Part shown: piece after piece, positions 18,815 through 28,270 of the stretch
Layout: each line of letters begins with the position of its first letter
Numbering within the stretch: the first letter of the stretch is position 1
Assembly: GCF_004319545.1 (NCBI RefSeq)
Contig: NZ_CP036313.1
Coordinates: 941,501-1,005,500 of the forward strand
Origin: Desulfobacter hydrogenophilus
Lineage (GTDB): Bacteria; Desulfobacterota; Desulfobacteria; Desulfobacterales; Desulfobacteraceae
Length of the DNA: 64,000 nt
Direction: 5' to 3'
Position numbers and translations under genes: made by a program
Notes under the pieces: generated by a model
What the model was told of the DNA's origin: nothing
The model's database searches: none
The model's input: only the letters and a program-made list of their open reading frames with translations

Positions 18815-19513
18815 ATGAGGGCGAACAGCGGTAAAGCCAATATTATCAGGCTGTTTAATGTAACCAAGCGTTATGGCGGCAAGCTGGCTCTAAATAACAT
18901 CACCCTGGATATCAAGCCTGGTGAGTTCATTTTTATTTCCGGGCCTTCCGGGGCCGGCAAATCCACCTTACTCAAGGTTTTATATCTGGCCGAACGGGTG
19001 TCCGAAGGACAAATTCTCATTGACGGCATGAATCTGGCGCGCATTTCATCCACAAAATTGCCTTTTTTACGGCGTCGTTTCGGCATGGTGTTCCAGGATT
19101 TCAAGCTGATCCCCAGTCGCACGGTGTTTGAAAATGTCGCCCTGGTGCTCAAGGTTGCCGGAGAAAAACCGTCCTTCATAAAAAAAAAGGTGATGCACGT
19201 GCTCAGGGTCACGGGCATGGAAAAAAAGGCCAATCACCTGCCGCCGACCCTGTCGGGCGGAGAGCAACAGCGAGTTGCCGTGGCAAGGGCAGTGGTGGGA
19301 GAACCCTCCATTATCCTTGCAGATGAACCCACGGGCAGCCTGGACAGAAAATCTGCCCAGCGTGTGCTTGATCTGCTTTCAGGGTATCATCAAAATGGGG
19401 CCACCATTCTCATGGCCAGCCACAACACAGAGCAGATGGACCGTTTCAGTAAGGGAAGAAATATCTCCATAGAAGACGGGACGCTTAAAGGAATATCAAC
19501 CATTCTATGCTAA
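18815..19513 (+). CDS. ftsE: Cell-division ABC-type ATPase FtsE
   Basis: 232 aa from ATG 18815. Walker A is [14 protein letters not shown] (about residue 40-47), the signature is [14 protein letters not shown], and Walker B is [12 protein letters not shown], all intact. FtsE powers FtsX at the division site to switch on periplasmic murein hydrolases. The next gene is ftsX and the one after an EnvC-like activator, which fixes the identity over other LolD/MacB-like ATPases. No better start with a clear Shine-Dalgarno is visible. Confidence 0.92.
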   Translation: MRANSGKANIIRLFNVTKRYGGKLALNNITLDIKPGEFIFISGPSGAGKSTLLKVLYLAERVSEGQILIDGMNLARISSTKLPFLRRRFGMVFQDFKLIPSRTVFENVALVLKVAGEKPSFIKKKVMHVLRVTGMEKKANHLPPTLSGGEQQRVAVARAVVGEPSIILADEPTGSLDRKSAQRVLDLLSGYHQNGATILMASHNTEQMDRFSKGRNISIEDGTLKGISTILC

Positions 19514-19592
19514 GGAACTTAGAAAAAAATTCGGCGCAAAACACTGTAGCATTTATTTTTTACAAGTCCCTAAAAAAAGATGCGATGGCGAT

Positions 19593-20468
19593 ATGATGCG
19601 ATTTCCAAGTAAAGCCTTGACAGATATCCGGTCTAATCGATTTTTAAATATCATTACCATCATCACCATCGCCCTTTCCATCCTTCTGGTATCAGTTTTC
19701 ATGCTTTTTTTTGAAAACGCAAGCCGGGTCCTTTCTGCCTGGAATCAGGGCGGACGGGCCATGGTTTACTTAAGTGAATCTTTCACGCCTGCCATGCTGC
19801 CTAATGTAAAAGAACAGCTTATGTCCATGGGCGGTATCGAAGAAATGGTATTTATACCCAAAACCCAGGCTCTGGAACGGTTGAAAAAAGAGATGGGTTC
19901 CAGAACCCAGTTTCTATCGACCCTCCAGGAGAATCCCCTTCCTGACGCCATTGAAATCACCATGATCGCCCATTCAAACTTTGATCAGATCCAAAAGTCA
20001 GCCGACCGGATTGAGGCCTTAGACATTGTAGATACCGTAGAGTATGGACAGGGATGGTTAGGCCGCTTTTTCAAGCTGTTCAATCTTTTCAAAATGACGG
20101 GGTATACCATGAGCGGTCTGTTTTTAATGATTGCCCTGTTCATCACGGCCAACACCGTACGTCTGGCCTTTTATGCCAGGCAGACTGAAATAGAAATCAT
20201 GCGTCTGGTGGGGGCCACAGACGGGTTCATCAAAACACCTTTTTATATTGAAGGGCTCTTCCAGGGATTTCTAGGCGGAATTTTAGGTATCATCATTCTT
20301 CTATCAGGCTATCTGACAATAGCTTCCGGCATTTCCCAGAACCTGGGTGCCTATGTTTATCTGGACATTCATTTTCTTTCCTGGCCGGCCATGGCGATCA
20401 TTTTATTTTCCAGTACCTTTTTAGGTTGGTTCGGATGTTTCATTTCACTCAAGCAGATTTTAAAATAA
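19593..20468 (+). CDS. ftsX: Cell-division protein FtsX
   Basis: 291 aa with the FtsX layout: a first membrane helix (residues about 17-40), a periplasmic domain (about 45-165, containing ALERLKKEMGS and NPLPDAIEI), and three more helices. The cytoplasmic loop ARQTEIEIMRLVGATDGFI is the conserved FtsX/permease signature that contacts FtsE. ATG codons at 19593 and 19596 are adjacent; either could be used. The EnvC-like gene overlaps its 3' end by 34 bases, implying coupled translation. Confidence 0.93.
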   Translation: MMRFPSKALTDIRSNRFLNIITIITIALSILLVSVFMLFFENASRVLSAWNQGGRAMVYLSESFTPAMLPNVKEQLMSMGGIEEMVFIPKTQALERLKKEMGSRTQFLSTLQENPLPDAIEITMIAHSNFDQIQKSADRIEALDIVDTVEYGQGWLGRFFKLFNLFKMTGYTMSGLFLMIALFITANTVRLAFYARQTEIEIMRLVGATDGFIKTPFYIEGLFQGFLGGILGIIILLSGYLTIASGISQNLGAYVYLDIHFLSWPAMAIILFSSTFLGWFGCFISLKQILK

Positions 20469-21919
20469 GGCCTTTTATTTTTGCCTGTATTACGACTGTT
20501 GCCGTTATTTGGGGCCTGGCAGACCTGTGTTACGCACAGGTTCTGTATAAGGGCAAAATCAATGCAGCCAAACTCAATGTCCGCGCAGCTCCCGATAACA
20601 TCTCCTCAGTGGTGGTGGTTCTCAATAAAGGCGAACGGGTTGATGTTCTGGAGATGAAAGATGGTATCGGCGGCTGGCTGATGATAGAATACCAAGGCAT
20701 ACTGGGATATATCAAAAACCGCAGCCGCTATATTCTTTTAAAACCGGTATCTTCGCGCCCGAAACAAAACCCCGCGCCACCTGAGCCGCCACCCCCAACA
20801 CCGGCCAAAGTCATAAAGAAAAAGCCTGCATCCCAAAAAACTTCCGAGGCAAACAAAACCAGACAAGCGGTCATTGCACGGCAGATCCGGGAAGAGAACC
20901 GGAAAGTCAAAGAATTCTCCCAGCAGGAGATGCAGATTCTTGACGGACTTAACGAAATTGATAAGGCCCTGAACAGTGCCCGGCTGACAGCCCGAAAATT
21001 AAAGCGCGATGCCACTATCATTTCCCAGGAAATTGAAAAGACACAAGCGCGTATTGCAGACCTTAACAAATCAATGAAAGCCACACGGGGGTATGCCGGA
21101 GAACGTTTGAATGCTCTTTTCCGCATGCACATGATGGGCCGTCTGGAAATGGCCGGTCCCCCGTCGTCTTTATTTGACTTTGTCATCACCCAGAATGCGC
21201 TTAAAAAAGTCGTAGAATCAGATTTTTACCTGCTGAATAAACAGGCTGGGAATATGAAGGAACTTAAAGGTCTTGAACTGGATCTGAACAATCAGCACAA
21301 GCTGAAATCAGGTCTGCAGGAACAATTGACTTATGAGATTAAAATCCGAAAAAAAGAAGCCCGTAAAAAGGAAGAAATCCTTAAAGAGATCAGACGCCGC
21401 AAAAGCCTGTCCATGGCCGCAAAGAACTCCCTTGAAGTATCGTCCTGGGCCCTGAACCAGACCATATCCGCCATCGCACCTCCGGCCGGTTCCTTACGTG
21501 TGAAAACATCCTTTGCAAAACAGAAAGGCAGACTGCAGCCTCCGATAAATGGTAAAATCATTTCAAGTTTCGGCACCAAACGCAAAGGTGATTACAACGC
21601 CTTCACATTTCAAAGCGGAATTGATATAAAGGCGGAACGGGGTACGCCCGTAAAAAACGTTTTCAGCGGAGAGGTCATGTTTGCCCAGTGGCTGAAGGGC
21701 TACGGCAACCTGATGATCATCAACCACGGAAACAATTATTATACCCTTTACGCCCATGTGGAAGAGCTGTACAAAAAAAAAGGCGAGCGGGTGAACACTG
21801 GAGAAATCATTGGCACGGCAGGAGATACCGGCTCCATCAAGGGACCGTGCCTTCATTTTGAGGTCCGTCACCACGGAAAACCCGTCGATCCCCTCAAATG
21901 GCTGAAAAAAGGAGCATGA
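20435..21919 (+). CDS. EnvC-like murein hydrolase activator (SH3, coiled coil, M23/LytM)
   Basis: 494 aa from ATG 20435; a TTG nine bases upstream is possible. A signal-like helix ends near LCYAQ. Residues about 40-105 form a bacterial SH3 domain (LNVRAAPDNISSVV). A proline-rich linker is followed by a long coiled coil (about 145-340), then a LytM/M23 domain. In the LytM domain, LYAH and LHFEVRHHG are kept but the usual first ligand, HxGxD, reads FQSGIDI, so one zinc histidine is missing. That fits a non-enzymatic activator such as EnvC, controlled by FtsEX, encoded just upstream. Confidence 0.88.
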   Translation: MFHFTQADFKIRPFIFACITTVAVIWGLADLCYAQVLYKGKINAAKLNVRAAPDNISSVVVVLNKGERVDVLEMKDGIGGWLMIEYQGILGYIKNRSRYILLKPVSSRPKQNPAPPEPPPPTPAKVIKKKPASQKTSEANKTRQAVIARQIREENRKVKEFSQQEMQILDGLNEIDKALNSARLTARKLKRDATIISQEIEKTQARIADLNKSMKATRGYAGERLNALFRMHMMGRLEMAGPPSSLFDFVITQNALKKVVESDFYLLNKQAGNMKELKGLELDLNNQHKLKSGLQEQLTYEIKIRKKEARKKEEILKEIRRRKSLSMAAKNSLEVSSWALNQTISAIAPPAGSLRVKTSFAKQKGRLQPPINGKIISSFGTKRKGDYNAFTFQSGIDIKAERGTPVKNVFSGEVMFAQWLKGYGNLMIINHGNNYYTLYAHVEELYKKKGERVNTGEIIGTAGDTGSIKGPCLHFEVRHHGKPVDPLKWLKKGA

Positions 21920-21922
21920 CAG

Positions 21923-23233
21923 ATGAGAAAAACGAATTGGGCCGGATTGATGCGGTTCTGGCTGACTGCGGCTGTGATCCTTATGCTGACTGCAGGTTCA
22001 GTGCATGCGGCTGAAGAAAAGACCTATCAATCCTTAAAACTGTTTGCCGACGTCCTGGAAGAGCTTGAAAACAACTATGTGGACGAGGTCAAGCCCGAAG
22101 AGCTGGTACACAATGCCATAAAGGGTATGGTGGGTAATCTTGATCCCCATTCCAGCTTCATGCCCCCGGATGCCTTTGGGGATCTTCAAGATGATACCAA
22201 AGGGGAGTTTTCCGGTATCGGCATTGTCATTACCATGAAGGACGGCATTCTTACAGTCGTATCCCCCATTGAAGGCACCCCTGCCTACGAGGCCGGTATC
22301 ACCGCCGAGGACATCATTGTCAAAATTGATGATGTATCCACCAAGGACATGGCCATGTGGGAAGCGGTAAACAAAATGAGGGGACCACGGTACGAAGAAG
22401 TTAAAATCACCATCATCCGGGAAGGGGCATCAGCCCCGCTGATCTTTACGCTTAAACGGGATCTGATCCCCATGACCAGCGTACGCTCGGCCATTCTCAC
22501 ACCAGGGTTCGGGTATTTAAGAATCACCAATTTCAGAATGAACACCCTGGATGATGTGATCGAAAACCTGTCAGGCCTGGAAAAACAAGAAGGTGGTCTT
22601 AGAGGTTTGATTATTGACCTTCGGGATAATCCGGGAGGGCTTCTGGACCAGGCCATTCAAATCTCCGACCTGTTTATCGACAAGGGGACTATCGTATCCA
22701 TCAAGGGACGCATTGAAAAAAACAACCAGGCATTCAAGGCCCATCCTAATTTTCCGGAACGTAACTACCCCATTGTCACGCTTATCAACGGCGGTTCTGC
22801 GTCCGCTTCCGAAATTGTGGCCGGTGCCCTTAAAGACAATTTCCGGTCTTTGATTATAGGCACAACATCCTTTGGCAAAGGTTCGGTGCAAACGGTACGC
22901 CCACTCAAGGACGGATTTGGGCTTAAATATACCATAGCCCGGTACTATACCCCCAGCGGGCATTCCATCCAGGCCAAGGGCATCCAGCCGGACATCCGGG
23001 TGGAGCCGGGGACAGTGGAGGAAGACCCAAAAGAAAATTCTGCCTTTGAGCTGATGCTCAAAGAAAAAGATTTGAAAAACAGTCTTAAACCCGAAGCAGA
23101 AGAGACTAAAAATAAGAAAAAATCCCAAAAAGATACTGAAATCGAAAAACTCAATAAAGATATCCAGGTAAAACGCGCCCTTGATATTCTCATAAGCTAT
23201 GGTGTGTTCAGTAAAATAAATGGCACAAACTAA
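21923..23233 (+). CDS. ctpA: C-terminal processing peptidase, S41 family
   Basis: 436 aa with a signal peptide (cleavage near SVHAAEE). Domains: N-terminal helical part, PDZ (about 85-170, containing SGIGIVITM and GIT-type carboxylate-binding segment), and the S41 core with catalytic Ser in GGSASASE (about 293) and Lys in SFGKGSVQT (about 318). The C-terminal tail is Lys/Glu-rich. These periplasmic Ser-Lys proteases trim or degrade envelope proteins, including murein hydrolases and their adaptors. AGGAG lies 9 bases before ATG. It follows the EnvC-like gene by three bases and overlaps the deacetylase gene. Confidence 0.94.
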   Translation: MRKTNWAGLMRFWLTAAVILMLTAGSVHAAEEKTYQSLKLFADVLEELENNYVDEVKPEELVHNAIKGMVGNLDPHSSFMPPDAFGDLQDDTKGEFSGIGIVITMKDGILTVVSPIEGTPAYEAGITAEDIIVKIDDVSTKDMAMWEAVNKMRGPRYEEVKITIIREGASAPLIFTLKRDLIPMTSVRSAILTPGFGYLRITNFRMNTLDDVIENLSGLEKQEGGLRGLIIDLRDNPGGLLDQAIQISDLFIDKGTIVSIKGRIEKNNQAFKAHPNFPERNYPIVTLINGGSASASEIVAGALKDNFRSLIIGTTSFGKGSVQTVRPLKDGFGLKYTIARYYTPSGHSIQAKGIQPDIRVEPGTVEEDPKENSAFELMLKEKDLKNSLKPEAEETKNKKKSQKDTEIEKLNKDIQVKRALDILISYGVFSKINGTN

Positions 23234-24452
23234 ATCCACAGGCGGTACGAAAAAAAGGCCGGGGAAAAAGGCCAAGCCCCCGGCACCCCAAAAAACGACC
23301 AAAACCGCCCCCAAAAAAAGTACAAAAACAAAGAAAAAGCCAAGAACAGCAAGCAAAGCCGGAACAAAGAAACCTGCTAAGAAAAAAAATCCCGATTTTT
23401 TCCACGAATTGAAAAAAACGGTGCTGGGCATTGCCATCCTTGTCTCGGTCTGCCTGACCGCAGCGATGCTGATTGATATTTTTATACAAGCCGATCGGCC
23501 GGTGGCCCCAAAGACCCAGGCGGTGGCACAGCCCCAAGACCCGGTACCGCCTCCCCCCCGGCAAAAGCACCAGCCGCCGGAGACAAAGCGCCTGCCAACC
23601 GCCGAGCCGAAAATCATATCCAAAGCCAAAAGCCTTAAGGGAAAAAACAATTCAGCCGGCAAAAGCAGTATAGCCGAATCTTCGCTACCCAGAGAGGGAT
23701 CGGCGATTGTCTATGAAGTATATGAAGATGTAACACCGGCACCCACTAAAAAGGTTATACCGCCGAAAAAAAACAATTTTGTACCCCGGATTGCCATTAT
23801 CATTGATGATATCGGATACAACAAAGAACTGGCCATGGGCCTGTTCAACATAGATAAAAATATCACCTTTTCCATTCTGCCTTTTTCTCCTGCCGGAACG
23901 CAGCTTGCCCACAGTCTGTCGGCAAAAGGGGCGGAACTGATGCTGCATCTTCCCATGGAACCGACCCAGTACCCCAAGGTCAATCCCGGACCGGGAGCGT
24001 TGTTATCTTCCATGTCCCCGGATGAGCTTTTAACCCAGCTTCGAAAGGATATCCATGCGGTTCCCGGCACCGTGGGGGCCAACAACCACATGGGGTCCAG
24101 ACTTACGGCGGATTCAGACAAAATGAACCAGATTTTCACGGTACTGAAACAAAAAAATTTATTTTTTGTTGATTCCAGAACATCTGCTGAATCCAAGGGC
24201 GAGCAGTCCGCACGTATGTTTCAGCTGAAATTTTCCCACAGGGATGTATTCTTGGATAACTTCCAGGATATCGAATACATTTCAGGCCAGATCAAAAAGC
24301 TTATCAAGCAGGCCAAAGACCATGGCAGCGCCATTGGTATCGGGCACCCTCACCAGGCGACCCTGGATGCGCTGAAACGCGAACTTCCAAAACTTAAGGA
24401 AAAAGCCCGGCTGGTGCCGGCCAGCAGGCTTGTTGAGGTACCAGAAAGTTAA
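23220..24452 (+). CDS. Divergent polysaccharide deacetylase family protein
   Basis: 410 aa. Residues 1-60 are extremely Lys/Pro/Ala-rich; a single membrane helix follows (about 68-90), then a proline-rich spacer and the deacetylase fold from about residue 190. Visible signatures are IAIIIDDIGYN, ILPFSPAG, LMLHLPMEP, GANNHMGSRLT and FFVDSRTSA. This is the family found directly after ctpA in many Gram-negatives (YibQ-like). The periplasmic domain probably acts on a glycan, but the substrate is unknown. The start overlaps the ctpA end by 14 bases, and the 3' end overlaps the converging YkgJ-type gene by 4. Confidence 0.88.
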   Translation: MAQTKSTGGTKKRPGKKAKPPAPQKTTKTAPKKSTKTKKKPRTASKAGTKKPAKKKNPDFFHELKKTVLGIAILVSVCLTAAMLIDIFIQADRPVAPKTQAVAQPQDPVPPPPRQKHQPPETKRLPTAEPKIISKAKSLKGKNNSAGKSSIAESSLPREGSAIVYEVYEDVTPAPTKKVIPPKKNNFVPRIAIIIDDIGYNKELAMGLFNIDKNITFSILPFSPAGTQLAHSLSAKGAELMLHLPMEPTQYPKVNPGPGALLSSMSPDELLTQLRKDIHAVPGTVGANNHMGSRLTADSDKMNQIFTVLKQKNLFFVDSRTSAESKGEQSARMFQLKFSHRDVFLDNFQDIEYISGQIKKLIKQAKDHGSAIGIGHPHQATLDALKRELPKLKEKARLVPASRLVEVPES

Positions 24453-24985
24453 AGGCTTTGATATAATTCCAGGGCCTGATCCACAGGTATACGGTCAGGC
24501 AGCACGTCTTCAAAGCAGGCGGTAAAATGGCTGTTTACAACTGTTAAAAGGGTATTCATCCGGTCAAGATCCAGCATATCAGACCGATCCAATTTTTTTA
24601 CGCCCTTGAAATTTTTAGGGCAGAAATCCACCATGGCCCTGCCCTCTTTTTCCATATACAAAGGATATCCGTGGGTCCTGCAGATAATGGGGCGGGCTTC
24701 ATAAATCATACAGACATGGTCCACGAGCAGGGGGCATGCGCGATTGGTCTGATGTGCCTGATCAAGAACCCTTTCCCGGCATGGGGCATCCAGGCGACTG
24801 AAGGCCCGTGACAAGGCAAAGGCCTCAACCGGAAATAAAGACAGGTGCCTGCAACATTCATCACACCCTTTTTTGCAGGCAAGCCGGTCTTTATGGATCC
24901 GGGCAAGCCTTTGGATGTGTTCATCCACCCGGGTGATCAGATCCGTGTAATTTTTCAATAGATTGTCAAGCACATGCTCTGTCAT
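24449..24985 (-). CDS. YkgJ-type cysteine-cluster protein
   Basis: 178 aa from ATG 24985, preceded by a GAGGGGGGG run; the frame also allows ATG 25009. The cysteine pattern CKKGCDECC (about 45), then CPLL, CMIYEARPIICRTHGYP, and CPKNF is the zinc- or iron-binding CxxxCxxCC family (YkgJ/UPF0153). Function is unproven; members are proposed metal-binding proteins. It converges on the deacetylase gene with a 4-base overlap, so no terminator separates them. Confidence 0.85.
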   Translation of the reverse strand: MTEHVLDNLLKNYTDLITRVDEHIQRLARIHKDRLACKKGCDECCRHLSLFPVEAFALSRAFSRLDAPCRERVLDQAHQTNRACPLLVDHVCMIYEARPIICRTHGYPLYMEKEGRAMVDFCPKNFKGVKKLDRSDMLDLDRMNTLLTVVNSHFTACFEDVLPDRIPVDQALELYQSL

Positions 24986-25185
24986 TGCATTTACCCCCCC
25001 TCTCCCCATTTATTTTCAGCACCCCTTATATCTTACTTGCCATGAAATGCAAACGATCCGGATAATGAATCAGAGAATTGATCCGGCCCGGAATATTTTA
25101 TTGATTTTTTTGCAAGAGTAAGGCTAATCTTCATAAATCCTAAACAAAAATATTATTTCATGGGATCCTATGATTCAGATACGAT

Positions 25186-28155
25186 ATGACTATCAACGAT
25201 TACGATGAGTTGAAAAAAAAATATGACGCCCTGCTTGAAGAAAACAAAGCTCTGAAAGCAAAAATCCGGGAATTAGAGCCCAAACCCGAAATTATTATTT
25301 CCCATCATAAACCTGACCAATCCAGGGAAACGTTGATATTCGGTAACCTTAAAAACACTGCAACAAGCCAAAAATCCGGTACGGCAGTAACATCAGAAAA
25401 ATATGCCAGTGTAATTAGCCGGTATTCTCAAAGCAATGAAAAGATTAAGCTTTTTATGTCCCTGTTTAAAGGCAGGGCCGATGTATATGCAAAAAAATGG
25501 CAAAGCAAAAAGGGCGCTACAGGATACAGCCCGGTCTGCCTGAATGAATGGGTACCCGGGATCTGCAATAAGCCCAGAATAAAATGTTCGGTATGTGGCA
25601 ATCAATCATATGGGACGCTGAATAAATCCGTTATCGAAAAGCATCTCAGGGGTGAGTACGTCATCGGGATCTATCCCATGAATCCTGATGAAACCTGCCA
25701 TTTTCTGGCTATTGATTTTGACAAAGAAGGATGGAAACAAGACATTGCGGTGATTCGAAACACCTGCTCAGAATTTGAAATACCGGTCGCAATAGAGCGG
25801 TCACAATCCGGCAATGGCTGTCATGCCTGGTTCTTCTTTGAACAAAAGGTCCCTGCAGCATTTGCCCGAAAATTCGGGACATCATTATTGACCTACTCAA
25901 TGGGAAAACGGCATGAAATCTCGTTCAAATCCTATGACAGGCTGTTCCCGAATCAAGACACCATGCCGGATGGCGGGTTTGGTAACCTGATTGCCTTGCC
26001 GCTCCAGAAAACGGCCCGGGATAACGAGAATGCGGTTTTTATCAATGAAGATTTTAATCCGTACCCTGACCAATGGCAGTTTTTATCCGGCATTCAAAAG
26101 CTGAGCGAAAAAGATCTGACATCTTTTATAAACAAGCTGGCCCGGGGAAACGACCTGGGAGTGCTAAAGGAAGAAATGTCAGAATCAACACCGTGGAAAA
26201 AACAGCAAGCCATTGACCTGAAGGCTAAGGATTTTCCCAAAACGGTTAAAATGACTAAATCCGGCATGCTGTATATTGAAAAAACAGGGTTAAGCCAGAA
26301 AGCATTAAATACCCTTAAAAGATATGCGGCCTTTAAAAACCCTGTATTTTATAAGGCCCAGGCCATGAGAAAATCAACCTTTGGCAAGCCAAGGGTCATT
26401 TCCTGCTCAGATGATTATAAAAACCATCTTGCCCTGCCTCGCGGGTGTGAATGCGATATCAAATCTTTGTTCAAAAAAAATAATGTCACTCTGATACAAG
26501 AAGATGAATCAAATCCCGGAAAGGCAATTAATGTTGAATTCCGAGGTGAATTGAGGGATGAACAGCAACTTGCGATTGATGCATTGTCGGTACATGCCAA
26601 TGGCGTGTTAGCAGCTGCGACGGCATTCGGGAAGACCGTTATCGGCGCAAAATTAATCAGTATAAAAAAAGTAAACACCCTGGTATTGGTTCACCGGCAG
26701 CAACTTGTTTCCCAGTGGCGGGAACGGCTGGAACAATTTCTCATCATCAATGAATCCCTTCCTGAACCGCCTAAAAAAAGAGGCCGTAAAAAAGAACTCA
26801 ATATCATCGGCCACATGGCGGCCGGGAAAGACAGCTTAAGTTCCATTGTCGATATAGCGGTGATGCAATCATTGAATACCAAAGGAGATGTCAAAGAAGC
26901 CGTACAAAATTATGGAATGGTTCTTGTGGATGAATGCCATCATGTTCCTGCAGTCACTTTTGAACAAATATTGAAGAAGACCACAGCAAAATATATTTAC
27001 GGCTTGACGGCCACCCCTGCCAGACCTGACGGCCACCACCCGATTATCTTTTTTTACTGCGGACCTGTACGGTTTTCAGTGGATGCAAAAAAACAGGCTG
27101 AAAAGCGTCCCTTTGAGCACTATCTCATGCCAAGATTCACATCATTTAAATCGCCACCAGATAAAGACGGAAAACAGCTGTCTCTTCAGGAAATAAAAAC
27201 ATGCCTGGCATCAGATGAAATAAGAAACCAGCTCATCATGGATGATGTATTGGAATGTTATGAAAAAGGGAGAAAGTCCTTAATTCTAACAGGTCGGGTT
27301 GGCCATGTAGCAGAACTTGCAGCAAAGCTAAGGGAAAGAATATCAAATGTTATTTGCCTCACAGGTGGTATGGGGGATAAAAAAACGACCCGGGTAATGA
27401 GGGAAATCAATGGGATTGAGGAGACAGAGCCCTTTGTACTGGTTGCCACGGGCAGCTATATTGGTGAGGGTTTTGATGAAGCACGGCTGGATACGTTATT
27501 TTTGGTCATGCCCATTGCCTGGAAAGGGACACTGCATCAATATGCCGGCAGACTGCACCGTTACTTTAAAGGGAAAAAAGATGTACGGATTTACGATTAT
27601 GTCGATCTCCATGTAAAAATGCTCGAAAAAATGTACGGGAAACGGCTGAAAGGATATGCCTCAATCGGTTATAAAGCCAAAGCCTCAAAATATCCCGATG
27701 CACCGACCAATATTATTTTCAATAAAGACAGTTTTTTTCCGGTTTATCTGCAGGATATTGCCGTTGCCTCAAAGCATCTGCTGATCGTCAGTCCGTTTAT
27801 CACAAAAAACAGGATGTACCAAATGATGGACCACTTTAAGGACCTCTTGAAAAAGCAGGTAAAAATAACGATCATAACCAGACCGGCTGATGATTATGAC
27901 AAAAATAGAAAAGCCATGTTGAGCAATCTTTTTTCAGATATTGATACACAAGGTGTCCAAATGGTATACAAACCCAACATCCACCAGAAATTTGCAATCA
28001 TTGACAACAAGATTACCTGGTACGGCAGCATCAATCTTTTAAGCTTTGGCTATTCTGAAGAAAGCATCATGCGACTTGAAAGTACCAGTATCGCCCGTGA
28101 ATTAACGGATAGTATCGATATGGAAACCTTTTCCAAGACAACGCCATTGAAATAG
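25186..28155 (+). CDS. TOTE-type primase-SF2 helicase-PLD protein
   Basis: 989 aa. It has a short N-terminal coiled coil (about 5-35) and a CSVC pair near 134. An archaeo-eukaryotic primase domain carries the DxD in FLAIDFDKEGW (about 175) and GNGCHAWFFF. A superfamily-2 helicase has ATAFGKT (about 478), VDECHH (about 580), LTATPARPDG and a C-terminal RecA lobe with GEGFDEA and QYAGRLHR. A C-terminal phospholipase-D-like module has one HxK motif (NIHQKFAIIDNK, about 930). This combination is the TOTE conflict-system type, thought to act in defence or DNA repair; activity is inferred. It is a lone gene in core surroundings with no strong ribosome-binding site. Confidence 0.85.
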   Translation: MTINDYDELKKKYDALLEENKALKAKIRELEPKPEIIISHHKPDQSRETLIFGNLKNTATSQKSGTAVTSEKYASVISRYSQSNEKIKLFMSLFKGRADVYAKKWQSKKGATGYSPVCLNEWVPGICNKPRIKCSVCGNQSYGTLNKSVIEKHLRGEYVIGIYPMNPDETCHFLAIDFDKEGWKQDIAVIRNTCSEFEIPVAIERSQSGNGCHAWFFFEQKVPAAFARKFGTSLLTYSMGKRHEISFKSYDRLFPNQDTMPDGGFGNLIALPLQKTARDNENAVFINEDFNPYPDQWQFLSGIQKLSEKDLTSFINKLARGNDLGVLKEEMSESTPWKKQQAIDLKAKDFPKTVKMTKSGMLYIEKTGLSQKALNTLKRYAAFKNPVFYKAQAMRKSTFGKPRVISCSDDYKNHLALPRGCECDIKSLFKKNNVTLIQEDESNPGKAINVEFRGELRDEQQLAIDALSVHANGVLAAATAFGKTVIGAKLISIKKVNTLVLVHRQQLVSQWRERLEQFLIINESLPEPPKKRGRKKELNIIGHMAAGKDSLSSIVDIAVMQSLNTKGDVKEAVQNYGMVLVDECHHVPAVTFEQILKKTTAKYIYGLTATPARPDGHHPIIFFYCGPVRFSVDAKKQAEKRPFEHYLMPRFTSFKSPPDKDGKQLSLQEIKTCLASDEIRNQLIMDDVLECYEKGRKSLILTGRVGHVAELAAKLRERISNVICLTGGMGDKKTTRVMREINGIEETEPFVLVATGSYIGEGFDEARLDTLFLVMPIAWKGTLHQYAGRLHRYFKGKKDVRIYDYVDLHVKMLEKMYGKRLKGYASIGYKAKASKYPDAPTNIIFNKDSFFPVYLQDIAVASKHLLIVSPFITKNRMYQMMDHFKDLLKKQVKITIITRPADDYDKNRKAMLSNLFSDIDTQGVQMVYKPNIHQKFAIIDNKITWYGSINLLSFGYSEESIMRLESTSIARELTDSIDMETFSKTTPLK

Positions 28156-28270
28156 TGACTGGCCCCCAAAACCTTATTTGGACGACTCTGGCGAGCCGTT
28201 CAAACACGAAATAGATTTTCCGATCAAAATTTCCATGTTAAGGTAAAAAAACCCTCAAAGGGATTAGGAT

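Noticed and set aside
22571..23662. 363-codon minus-strand frame opposite ctpA and the deacetylase
   Set aside because: Phe/Leu/Gly-rich translation caused by the antisense of lysine- and proline-rich codons; both plus-strand genes are well supported.
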